Source: Ancylobacter sp. WKF20 (GTDB taxonomy: Bacteria > Pseudomonadota > Alphaproteobacteria > Rhizobiales > Xanthobacteraceae). Taken from it: a stretch of DNA of 64,000 bases. The number at the start of each line of letters is the position of its first letter. Within the stretch, counting starts at the first letter, position 1. The notes under the pieces are model-generated. The model did not search any database. It was not told where the DNA came from and was given only the letters and a program-made list of their open reading frames with translations. The DNA lies in assembly GCF_029760895.1 (NCBI RefSeq), contig NZ_CP121679.1, forward strand, positions 1,984,001 to 2,048,000. Direction: 5' to 3'. The translations under genes and the position numbers were made by a program. Positions 44,369 through 50,171 of the stretch are shown piece by piece.

Positions 44369-44868
44369 CAGGCAGCCACCTTGTGATCGGGTGAGCGAAC
44401 GAAGACGGTCGCGGCCGGCGGGGCCGCGAGGCGCTGCACCTCCCGCGCATGATCCACATCTTCAGCGATAAGGGCGTGAGCCTCGGCGAGCCGTCGCCAC
44501 GCCTTGGCGCGGTCCAGAATGACGATGCCGGTGCAGCCGTCGGCGAGCCATGCCAGAGGGGTGCGATGCACCACCACGCCAGGGTCAAGGGTCGCCTCGT
44601 CGAGCGCAGACTCGCCGAGCAGGACGGCGCGCCCCTCCAAGGTCCAGCACGCGGCCGGATCATCGGTGAGCCACGCCAGAAGGTCGACCACATCGCCGAA
44701 GCGATCCTCGACGGCGAGCACAAAGGCCCGCCGCCCCTCGGTGGTGTCCACCGCCTTGAGCGGGTGAACCATCAAAATGGCCTGCGAAATGCCGGCGCAG
44801 CGTAGCGCCGACATCTCTTCGCGGGACGGAAAGGGCATAGCGAGGTGCTCGTCTTCTAGAAGGGTCAA
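44368..44868 (-). CDS. Conserved prophage protein upstream of the replication gene
   Basis: A 166-residue protein of unknown function, with REEMSALRCAGISQAILMVHPLKAVDTTEGRRAFVLAVEDRFGD and WLADGCTGIVILDRAKAWRRLAEAHALIAEDV. The TTG start at 44868 is inferred because TTGA overlaps the upstream stop by 4 bases and GGAGGG lies just before it. The next ATG (residue 11) would lose the coupling. Its fixed position before DUF3987 suggests a role in replication, but nothing in the sequence shows it. Confidence 0.65.
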   Translation of the reverse strand: MTLLEDEHLAMPFPSREEMSALRCAGISQAILMVHPLKAVDTTEGRRAFVLAVEDRFGDVVDLLAWLTDDPAACWTLEGRAVLLGESALDEATLDPGVVVHRTPLAWLADGCTGIVILDRAKAWRRLAEAHALIAEDVDHAREVQRLAAPPAATVFVRSPDHKVAA

Positions 44869-45083
44869 GCCAGCCCTCCATGGAGAAGGTGCCGGCGCGC
44901 ATCCTCGGCGCTGGCGAACCACTGGAACCCGACGAAGGTCCGGCCATCCATGACGGCCAAAAAGGTTGAACCCGATCCGGTGTTGTGGTTCATATGAGGG
45001 ACCGAGGACTTGCCAGTGCTACGGTGATTTTTGCGAACGCTCCGGTTGCCGCCGGGGCGTTTTGCTTTGGTGGGCACGGTCAT
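44865..45083 (-). CDS. Small prophage protein
   Basis: A 72-residue protein. The N-terminal 30 residues are strongly basic (TVPTKAKRPGGNRSVRKNHRSTGK) and could bind nucleic acid. The rest, GSTFLAVMDGRTFVGFQWFASAEDARRHLLHGGLA, looks folded. It starts within a 4-base ATGA overlap and ends in a TTGA overlap, so it is part of a tightly packed operon. No family is recognised. Confidence 0.6.
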   Translation of the reverse strand: MTVPTKAKRPGGNRSVRKNHRSTGKSSVPHMNHNTGSGSTFLAVMDGRTFVGFQWFASAEDARRHLLHGGLA

Positions 45084-45388
45084 GCAGAGCCTCCTTCTGC
45101 GTCCCACGCGTCGGCGAGGGCGGTGAATCGGTCGATGAAGCTGTCGACGGCGATCTCTTGGGCCTTGGCGATCATCTTCTGATCGGTCACGCCATTGGCG
45201 AGCATCACCGCTGCGATGCCGTTCCGCAGATCGCGCAGGGCGGTGTCCCACGCATCCTCGAAGACAATCGACGGCGTTTCCTCCGGCCAACTGGCTTCGA
45301 CAGCGAAGAGCGAGCGCGCGATCTCGGAGCCGGCTGACTGAAAAATCCACGAGAAATGAGCTTCGGCCTCCTTTTGCGTGAAGGTCAC
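45080..45388 (-). CDS. Small prophage protein
   Basis: A 102-residue, mainly helical acidic protein (FTQKEAEAHFSWIFQSAGSEIARSLFAVEASWPEE; AIAAVMLANGVTDQKMIAKAQEIAVDSFIDRFTALADAWDAE). No domain is recognised. It has 4-base overlaps on both sides. Probably an early regulatory or accessory function of the element. Confidence 0.62.
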   Translation of the reverse strand: MTFTQKEAEAHFSWIFQSAGSEIARSLFAVEASWPEETPSIVFEDAWDTALRDLRNGIAAVMLANGVTDQKMIAKAQEIAVDSFIDRFTALADAWDAEGGSA

Positions 45389-45675
45389 GGCGTCACCTCG
45401 CGCTCGCTGCTCGATCCGCAGAGGGGGCCGATCTTCTCGGCGGCCCAGCGGTCAAGCTCCTCCCTGGGATAAAGCGGGGACCGGTTGCAGTACTGCACCG
45501 CCGGCCCGCCGCCGGTTACGATGAGCTTCGCCAGCGTCGAGACCTTGAAGGACAGCCCGTGCGCCAGCGCGAGGTACTCGCTGGCCTCGGAGCGGCGCAG
45601 GCGCGGCTTGCGAAGGTGGGGCGGGAGGCAAAGCTCCGCCGTCCCCGCCAAGGCGGGTTTGGTGAACTCGGTCAT
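45385..45675 (-). CDS. AlpA-like helix-turn-helix DNA-binding protein
   Basis: A 96-residue protein whose core RKPRLRRSEASEYLALAHGLSFKVSTLAKLIVTGGGPAVQYCNRSPLYPREELDRWAAEKIG is the AlpA/MerR-type HTH_17 arrangement used by excisionases and satellite regulators. The start at 45675 has GGAG about 10 bases upstream. In P4 and PICI-type satellites AlpA-like proteins activate excision and replication genes, and this one heads the operon leading to the DUF3987 protein. Confidence 0.72.
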   Translation of the reverse strand: MTEFTKPALAGTAELCLPPHLRKPRLRRSEASEYLALAHGLSFKVSTLAKLIVTGGGPAVQYCNRSPLYPREELDRWAAEKIGPLCGSSSEREVTP

Positions 45676-45688
45676 TTTCGGATGCTCC

Positions 45689-46288
45689 TCAGCCGTTCGC
45701 CGCTGTGACTTCGCCAATCCACTTGAGCAGTGCTGGCGTGGCTGTGTGCGTTACATAATGGAAGCCGTTACCAGACGAGTTGGTCGCGCCCGAGAAGCTA
45801 ACCTCTCCACGCAGGGCAAGCCTCTTGGTCCGGTCGCTCGGCTGCCAGTTCATGTCGAACTGCAACTCAACAATCGCTCCATCTGTTACCTCCAGATAGA
45901 CGAAATTGTCGCGACCGAGAGCATCGGATGCCATGCGGGTGCAAAGGATGGTCAGCAGATCGAGCAGCGGTTTCTTGGACAGCTCACCTAAGTTGCTGTC
46001 CAGTCCGAAGGTGTGATGAAACGCGGCCATCGGCTGCTCGCCGGCGCCGGGGACCATCTTGAAGCGCGCAAGATCGGAGGCGGCGTTGTGGGCTTCCGTT
46101 GCTGGGTGCCCGCTCATGAAGGCCAGAAGCAGCAGGACCGCTTCCTCAGTGCTGAGGTCAGGCGCGTGTCGGCCGCGCGCCTTGCGGCGGAACCCGGCCT
46201 CCGCAAGCGTCCGGTCGAAGATCAAAATGGCGTTCGGCTCTTTGTTGAGCCGAACGGCCAGCTCTCGGCAGAAGACGGCGGCATTCAT
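45689..46288 (-). CDS. Prophage early hypothetical protein
   Basis: A 199-residue protein of unknown function, opening MNAAVFCRELAVRLNKEPNAILIFDRTLAEAGFRRKARGRHAPDLS, possibly a small helical DNA-binding N-terminus, followed by a beta-rich C-terminal half. It is the first gene after a promoter flanked by two 23-base operators (46314-46370). The longer frame upstream to 46444 would run through the operators, so the ATG at 46288 is preferred. Confidence 0.7.
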   Translation of the reverse strand: MNAAVFCRELAVRLNKEPNAILIFDRTLAEAGFRRKARGRHAPDLSTEEAVLLLLAFMSGHPATEAHNAASDLARFKMVPGAGEQPMAAFHHTFGLDSNLGELSKKPLLDLLTILCTRMASDALGRDNFVYLEVTDGAIVELQFDMNWQPSDRTKRLALRGEVSFSGATNSSGNGFHYVTHTATPALLKWIGEVTAANG

Positions 46289-46313
46289 GGCAAGGCTCTC
46301 GGTTGCTTCGATC

Positions 46314-46370
46314 TCCACTGATAGCGAATCGATGGAGAATATGCAAGTCCATTGATTTCGAATCGGTGGA
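46314..46370 (-). promoter_or_regulatory. Early promoter with two 23-bp palindromic operators
   Basis: Near-identical partial palindromes at 46314-46336 and 46348-46370 share 19 of 23 bases (TCCA-y-TGAT ... CGAATCG-r-TGGA), with centres 34 bases apart. On the minus strand TTGCAT (46346-46341), a 17-base spacer and TATCAG (46323-46318) form a plausible promoter: the -35 lies between the operators and the -10 inside the proximal one. Repressor binding would block RNA polymerase. The binding protein is not identified. Confidence 0.65.
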
Positions 46371-46385
46371 CGGCGCCAAGGCCTA

Positions 46386-46637
46386 TTATTTTCCGCACAG
46401 ATGGAAGTGCCCGCGGGCCTCATACCCTTCCTCGGGATAGGCACCGACCATGATGAGCCCGGTGCTCACCCGCAGGCTGGCGTGACCGGTGACGCAGTGT
46501 GCCGGGTAAAGCTCGGCGAGCGCCGCCTTGATCTCGGCGAGCGCAGCTTCGATGCGACCCTGTGGCGTGGGGGTGGTTTGGCCGATAGAGGCCAGCGCAT
46601 GGGTGCCGGCGGCGTTGCATGGTAAGCGACGGTTCAT
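46386..46637 (-). CDS. Small prophage protein
   Basis: An 83-residue protein: PTPQGRIEAALAEIKAALAELYPAHCVTGHASLRVSTGLIMVGAYPEEGYEARGHFHL. No known family is recognised. It overlaps the upstream gene by 4 bases and is the last of three coupled genes that begin at 47238. It ends about 15 bases before the operator pair of the next early unit. Confidence 0.6.
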   Translation of the reverse strand: MNRRLPCNAAGTHALASIGQTTPTPQGRIEAALAEIKAALAELYPAHCVTGHASLRVSTGLIMVGAYPEEGYEARGHFHLCGK

Positions 46638-46843
46638 CGGCCTGCCTCCTTAATCTTCATTTCGTCCAGGCGCTCCATCGCGCTTTTGACGTGACGGTCA
46701 ACATTGGCGAACAAGGCCGCCAAGGCGTCGCACTGATCGGTGTTCGGCACCATGTCGTCCGTGAGGAGCATGGCCGCTCTGATGATGTGGCTGGCGATGC
46801 GCAACTCGGACTGCGCACATTCCTTGAGGCCTGACAGGCTCAT
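46634..46843 (-). CDS. Small prophage protein
   Basis: A 69-residue, predominantly helical protein (SGLKECAQSELRIASHIIRAAMLLTDDM; DALAALFANVDRHVKSAMERLDEMKIKEAGR). No domain is recognised. It is coupled to both neighbours by 1- and 4-base overlaps. Confidence 0.58.
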   Translation of the reverse strand: MSLSGLKECAQSELRIASHIIRAAMLLTDDMVPNTDQCDALAALFANVDRHVKSAMERLDEMKIKEAGR

Positions 46844-47238
46844 CAGATTCGCTCCCCTCGATAAAACGAGCCCTGCTCATTGGTGATCCATCCGACGGAC
46901 GGCTCTCCGTCCGCGTCCGGCTCAAGGTCGTCCCGGTTGTCCTCGGCGTCGTGCCCATCCTCGGGCGGATCATCCTCTTCCGCGAAATCATCCAGCTCCG
47001 CCGGGTCATCGTCCTCGGCGTCATCGTTGGCGGCGAGCATGTCGAACCGGCGCCAGCCTTCCGGGGCGCTGGTGTCCAGTTCGTCCCCGGTCGGCTCCAG
47101 GTCGGGATCACCGCCTAGTTCGTCGAGCGCGGCGAGCAGGGCCTCGACGGCGCGCTCCATGCGGCGCCGGAGCGCCGTCGTCTCGATCATCTCGAAGGTG
47201 CGGGCAAGGCTGGGGCGTTCGCCCGAATGCATGTGCAT
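46843..47238 (-). CDS. Highly acidic prophage protein, first leftward early gene
   Basis: A 131-residue protein. Residues 1-45 form a charged helix (RRRMERAVEALLAALDELGGD). Residues about 70-115 are extremely rich in Asp and Glu (ANDDAEDDDPAELDDF, EEDDPPEDGHDAEDN). The C-terminus ends EPSVGWITNEQGSFYRGERI. AGGAGA lies before the ATG at 47238. It is the first gene under the two CI-type operators, a position typical of anti-defence or anti-repressor genes. Acidic DNA mimicry is possible but unproven. Confidence 0.65.
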   Translation of the reverse strand: MHMHSGERPSLARTFEMIETTALRRRMERAVEALLAALDELGGDPDLEPTGDELDTSAPEGWRRFDMLAANDDAEDDDPAELDDFAEEDDPPEDGHDAEDNRDDLEPDADGEPSVGWITNEQGSFYRGERI

Positions 47239-47263
47239 CGGCGTTCTCCTGTGGTAGATAGGG

Positions 47264-47307
47264 TGTTTACAGGGTGAACATGCCAGCAGGTGTTTACAGT
47301 GTCAACA
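47264..47307. promoter_or_regulatory. Pair of 17-bp operators at the divergent XRE switch
   Basis: TGTTTACAGGGTGAACA at 47264-47280 and TGTTTACAGTGTCAACA at 47291-47307: partial palindromes (TGTTTAC / GTnAACA), 27 bases apart, same consensus. On the minus strand the second contains a perfect TTGACA (47305-47300). They lie between the acidic leftward gene and the rightward XRE gene, and the second overlaps the first codons of the XRE frame. Confidence 0.7.
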
Positions 47308-47547
47308 GGCTCCCCAATCATCCCGGCCCAATGCAAGATGGCGCGAGCCGCCTTAGGCCTCGGCGTGCGCGATCTAGCGGCACTTGCTGGGGTCTCGGCT
47401 ATGACCGTGACGCGATTTGAAAACGGTCACACCGGCGGGGCACCCGACACGCTCGCCGCGATCCAGCGCGCACTGGAAGTTGCAGGCGTCGAATTCATCG
47501 CTGAGAATGGCGGTGGTGCTGGTGTCAGGCTGAGGAAGGCAACATAG
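47290..47547 (+). CDS. XRE-family repressor-like protein (CI/Cro type)
   Basis: An 85-residue protein consisting almost entirely of an XRE helix-turn-helix: IIPAQCKMARAALGLGVRDLAALAGVSAMTVTRFENGHTGG, then DTLAAIQRALEVAGVEFIAENGGG. The start is uncertain: GTG 47290 and GTG 47299 lie in or next to the second operator, and ATG 47338 would remove part of the first helix. It is the best candidate for the element's own switch protein. It is separated from the next gene by the stop codon only. Confidence 0.82.
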   Translation: MFTVSTGSPIIPAQCKMARAALGLGVRDLAALAGVSAMTVTRFENGHTGGAPDTLAAIQRALEVAGVEFIAENGGGAGVRLRKAT

Positions 47548-47832
47548 ATGTTTGAAGTAGGCAAACATTATGAATTTCGCTGCATCGAAGATGGTAGCGA
47601 GTGTACTTTTTGGGGTGCTATCGAGCGTTACGAGCATCCGCTGATAAAGCTCATGGACACCCCACCGATGCGGATCACAATTGCTGGTTATGGCAGCAAT
47701 GAGGTGGCGAATACCCTTGAAACACGTGGTAGCAAGGGAAAAATCATTAACGTCACTTCCTTGAATTTCGTTAGCGCCGTGGAGAGGCCCGCGGAGACTA
47801 TTCAAGCTTCAGAAGAAGATGCGCAGTTATAG
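47548..47832 (+). CDS. Small prophage protein following the repressor
   Basis: A 94-residue protein (FEVGKHYEFRCIEDGSECTFWGAIERYEHPLIKLMD; INVTSLNFVSAVERP), beta-rich, possibly an SH3-like or OB-like small fold. Base composition is clearly lower in GC than the structural genes, suggesting separate acquisition. The ATG follows the repressor stop directly. Function is unknown. Moron-type cargo is one possibility. Confidence 0.65.
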   Translation: MFEVGKHYEFRCIEDGSECTFWGAIERYEHPLIKLMDTPPMRITIAGYGSNEVANTLETRGSKGKIINVTSLNFVSAVERPAETIQASEEDAQL

Positions 47833-47867
47833 TCGAGCCTCGTCCCTGAATCTGAAGGACCGCGCCG

Positions 47868-48080
47868 ATGGCGGACGGTGAGCAGGAAGAGGACCAGCGC
47901 CAGCCGGCGCTCGATCCAGACATTCATCGCCTCATCTGCGCCCTTGCCGATATGCAGGCACGCGCCGATCATGAGCGCGACAGGGCGCTTGCGCGCCAGG
48001 AAGCAGCCCGCTCCATTGGTAAGGGAGCGTCGTTCTCAACTTATCGAAGCTGCCAGACCCAAGGAGATATGAATGATTAA
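47868..48080 (+). CDS. Small prophage hypothetical protein
   Basis: A 70-residue, polar helical protein (PALDPDIHRLICALADMQARADHERDRALARQEAARSIG). No clear ribosome site and no known family. It overlaps the next gene by 8 bases (ATGATTAA arrangement). It may be real, but evidence is only the open frame and the operon position. Confidence 0.45.
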   Translation: MADGEQEEDQRQPALDPDIHRLICALADMQARADHERDRALARQEAARSIGKGASFSTYRSCQTQGDMND

Positions 48081-48456
48081 AGTAACTTTGGTCATCAGGG
48101 AGATCGGAAAGCTTGAGCCGGATTACTCCCTTGAGTTTAATCTTCCCGGGGTGCCGGCCGTCGGCGATTACATCTCGATACATCGTCCCGACAAGCCAGA
48201 ACCGTTTAGCGAAGATGTGATAGCCAGGAAGATTTGGTGGCGACTGAACCATCCAGAAACTGGGGGAATAGCCTCTTCGCCTCCGAAGATCGGCTCCGTT
48301 CACGAAATCATGGTTGAATGCGATCCTGCGATTGGCCCCTACGCGACTGATCACTGGCGGACAATGGCTGCAGCGGCAGCCAAGCGCGGCATTACCGTTG
48401 AAGAATTCGAGGTCGAGCGCTTTAGCGTGCGGGAAAAAGATCTTCGTGGGGAATAA
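48073..48456 (+). CDS. Small prophage hypothetical protein
   Basis: A 127-residue protein (KVTLVIREIGKLEPDYSLEFNLPGVPAVGDYISIHRPDKPEP; WRTMAAAAAKRGITVEEFEVERFSVREKD). AAGGAG lies 6 bases before the ATG, a strong start. Lower GC than the structural genes. No domain is recognised. It is the last of four plus-strand genes and is convergent with the integrase. Confidence 0.68.
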   Translation: MIKVTLVIREIGKLEPDYSLEFNLPGVPAVGDYISIHRPDKPEPFSEDVIARKIWWRLNHPETGGIASSPPKIGSVHEIMVECDPAIGPYATDHWRTMAAAAAKRGITVEEFEVERFSVREKDLRGE

Positions 48457-48504
48457 TGGTCATGACTCTTGCAGGCTCCCCGTACCTTAGGCCTGCGAGG
48501 ACGG

Positions 48505-48557
48505 GGAGGTTTCGTCAGTTTTGTCAGTGCCCCGCCAGAGCGTTTTCGTGTTTTTTC
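48505..48557. repeat. 53-bp repeat, copy 2, beside the integrase stop
   Basis: Reverse-complement match (48 of 53) to 42643-42695. It contains GTCAGT at 48514 and 48523 and abuts the integrase stop codon. Read on the plus strand it encodes GFVSFVSAPPERFRVFS, nearly the peptide encoded by copy 1, so it may be the remnant of a duplicated gene segment or a conserved DNA element. Confidence 0.85.
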
Positions 48558-49848
48558 ACTCCTCCGCGATACCCATGGCCCGCGCGATCCGCGCCGCGGT
48601 CCTGTCTGACACCGCCTTGATCGGGTCATCTCGGAGGTGGGCATAACCCTCGGTGGTGGTGGCGCGCTTGTGCCCCAGCACCTTGCCCACCAGGAACAGA
48701 GCCTCGCCGTCCGCCACGGCGAAGCTGGCGAAGGAATGCCGCAGATCGTGCAGGCGCAGCGCCGTCAGGTCCGGCGCCTCCGACACGGGCAAGCCCGCCT
48801 CTGCCGCCCGCTGCCGGGCGATCTCCGTCGCCTTATCCCTCACCCGCTGCCAGCCATGTTGCAGGCCGACCATGTGCCCCTCGCTCTCGCGAAGCGGTGG
48901 GAAGACGAACCGGCGGCCCTCCTGCCGCTCGATCCTGCGCAGGATGTCCACCGCCGGCACCGGCAGGGGCGTGACTTTGCTGCCGGTCTTGCTGTCCGGG
49001 AAGCGGATCACGCGCCGCTCGAAGTCGATCCACGCCCATTCCAGCCCCAGCACCTCACCCTTGCGGCAGCCGGTGAGCATCAGGAGCCTGATTGCATCGG
49101 CCATCGCAGGGTGCAGCTTCATTTCATCGACGCAGGCGGTGAGCGCCTCGGCGAGGAGCAGGACTTCGGCCTCGGAGAGGAACCGCTCGATCTTGTTCGG
49201 GGCATAGAGCTTGATGCCGCGGGCGGGGTTCTCGTCGATCAGCCCGCGCGCCACGGCGAAGGTGAGCGCGCCGCCAAGGCAGGCGACAGCGTGAGACGCG
49301 GCGCCCTTCCCTCCCTGCACCACGGCCAGGCCTCGCTTGCCGGTCTTGATCCGCGCCGCCGTCTTCCCCGCCGCAATGTCGCTCATCATCTTGGTGATGT
49401 CCTGCCGCCGCAGGGTCTTGAGCGGCTTCCGGCCGATGAGCGGCACGACGTGCCGGGTGAAATAAGCCCGGTCGCTGGCCCAGCTCACAGCCTTCTTGTT
49501 CGGCTTGTCCGCCGGCCCATCGGATAGATAGAGCTCGAGCAAGCCCGTCACGGTGAGCGCCTCGCGCGCGGCGCCCTTCGTCTCCAGCGGGTCGATGCCG
49601 GCGCGCACGTCGAGCAGGATCTTAGCCGCCCTCTCGCGCGCAAGCTCCGGCGTCCAGGGTGAACCGTGCTTGCCGATGGTCACCTCGCGCTGCCGGCCCT
49701 CGGCGGTGCGATAGGTCACGACATAGCTTTTCACCCCCGCCGGGGTGATGCGGAGGGCGAAACCCTTCAGGTCGGAATCCCACACCATGGTCTTGCGAGA
49801 CGGGTCGGCCGTGGCGGCATCGACGACCTTCTTGGTGATCCGGGGCAT
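48556..49848 (-). CDS. int: Tyrosine-type site-specific integrase
   Basis: A 430-residue phage integrase. The N-terminal DUF4102 arm-binding domain is recognisable (VDAATADPSRKTMVWDSDLKGFALRITPAGVKSYVVTYR). The catalytic domain has Arg in LMLTGCRKGEVLGLEW (about residue 260), HxLR in LRLHDLRHSFASFAV (about 367) and the nucleophile Tyr in TTTEGYAHL (about 401), all present. It recombines the 47-base att core in tRNA-Met. It is encoded at the right end, reading away from attR; the 177 bases between them hold its probable arm sites. Confidence 0.95.
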   Translation of the reverse strand: MPRITKKVVDAATADPSRKTMVWDSDLKGFALRITPAGVKSYVVTYRTAEGRQREVTIGKHGSPWTPELARERAAKILLDVRAGIDPLETKGAAREALTVTGLLELYLSDGPADKPNKKAVSWASDRAYFTRHVVPLIGRKPLKTLRRQDITKMMSDIAAGKTAARIKTGKRGLAVVQGGKGAASHAVACLGGALTFAVARGLIDENPARGIKLYAPNKIERFLSEAEVLLLAEALTACVDEMKLHPAMADAIRLLMLTGCRKGEVLGLEWAWIDFERRVIRFPDSKTGSKVTPLPVPAVDILRRIERQEGRRFVFPPLRESEGHMVGLQHGWQRVRDKATEIARQRAAEAGLPVSEAPDLTALRLHDLRHSFASFAVADGEALFLVGKVLGHKRATTTEGYAHLRDDPIKAVSDRTAARIARAMGIAEE

Positions 49849-49875
49849 GGTGGACTCGACTCCTGCATTTAAGCC

Positions 49876-49895
49876 AAGTCAGCACCAAGTCAGCA
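49876..49895. other. Right arm-type integrase site
   Basis: AAGTCAGCACCAAGTCAGCA, identical and in the same orientation as 31759-31778. It lies 28 bases upstream of the integrase start. Confidence 0.7.
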
Positions 49896-49908
49896 GCGTA
49901 TGGCAAGC

Positions 49909-50010
49909 TCGATCAAATTCGATCCAACTCGATCAAACATAGCAGCCCGACCTACCCCTTGAAATGTCTAAGCAAATCCAATCTTGGTAAACTCGGGTAA
50001 AGGTGGTAAA
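49909..50010. repeat. Clustered short repeats between integrase and attR
   Basis: Three in-phase 10-base units (CTCGATCAAA, TTCGATCCAA, CTCGATCAAA) at 49909-49938, then GGTAAA at 49986, 49996 and 50005 (9-10 base spacing). One-turn spacing suggests cooperative protein binding on one DNA face, for example by an excisionase. Together with the arm site they account for the gene-free stretch 49849-50025. Confidence 0.6.
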
Positions 50011-50025
50011 AGAGCCTAACCCCAA

Positions 50026-50072
50026 AATCATAATCCTGGGGTCGGGGGTTCAAGTCCCTCTCCCGCTACCAC
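50026..50072. repeat. attR: right copy of 47-bp att direct repeat
   Basis: Perfect copy of 31648-31694, lacking the 5' half of the tRNA, so it is not a functional tRNA gene. It marks the right boundary of the element. The following 99 bases up to the amidase stop hold no gene. Confidence 0.93.
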
Positions 50073-50171
50073 TTCTCGCAGAGTTCTTTTCAGGCAGATG
50101 ATGCAGACAGCCGGCCCCCAGGGGCGCGGCGGCTTTGATTGCACGGTTACGCCGCGCGGCGGACGGGCTCT

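Larger units (their letters stand above)
31695..50025. mobile_element. 18.4-kb integrated phage-like element (incomplete siphovirus or satellite)
   Basis: Bounded by the 47-bp att repeat, with a tyrosine integrase at the right end and identical 20-bp arm-type sites inside both ends (31759, 49876). Modules from the right: integrase; four small plus-strand genes led by an XRE protein; a minus-strand early operon with an AlpA-like protein and a DUF3987 protein; then portal, protease-capsid fusion, HNH, connectors, tail tube, chaperones, terminases, tape measure and one distal gene. Neither baseplate, tail tip, receptor-binding protein, holin, endolysin nor conjugation genes are visible. All structural genes are intact frames, mostly overlapping by 1-32 bases, which argues against simple decay. 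Confidence 0.93.

Noticed and set aside
42643..48557. 53-base inverted repeats as transposon ends
   Set aside because: No transposase between them other than the phage-type integrase outside, no target duplication, and the repeats are internal to a larger att-bounded element.
49909..50010. Short CRISPR-like array
   Set aside because: Units of 6-10 bases with no spacers of uniform length and no cas genes; better explained as protein-binding sites at an att end.
31695..50025. Gene transfer agent
   Set aside because: Some structural proteins resemble GTA components, but GTAs lack integrase, att repeats and a replication gene, all present here.
31695..50025. Integrative conjugative element
   Set aside because: No relaxase, coupling protein or type IV secretion genes are visible; the core is phage structural genes.
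50026..50072. Second tRNA-Met gene
   Set aside because: Only the 3' 47 bases are present; acceptor 5' strand and D-arm are missing, so it is the att duplicate.
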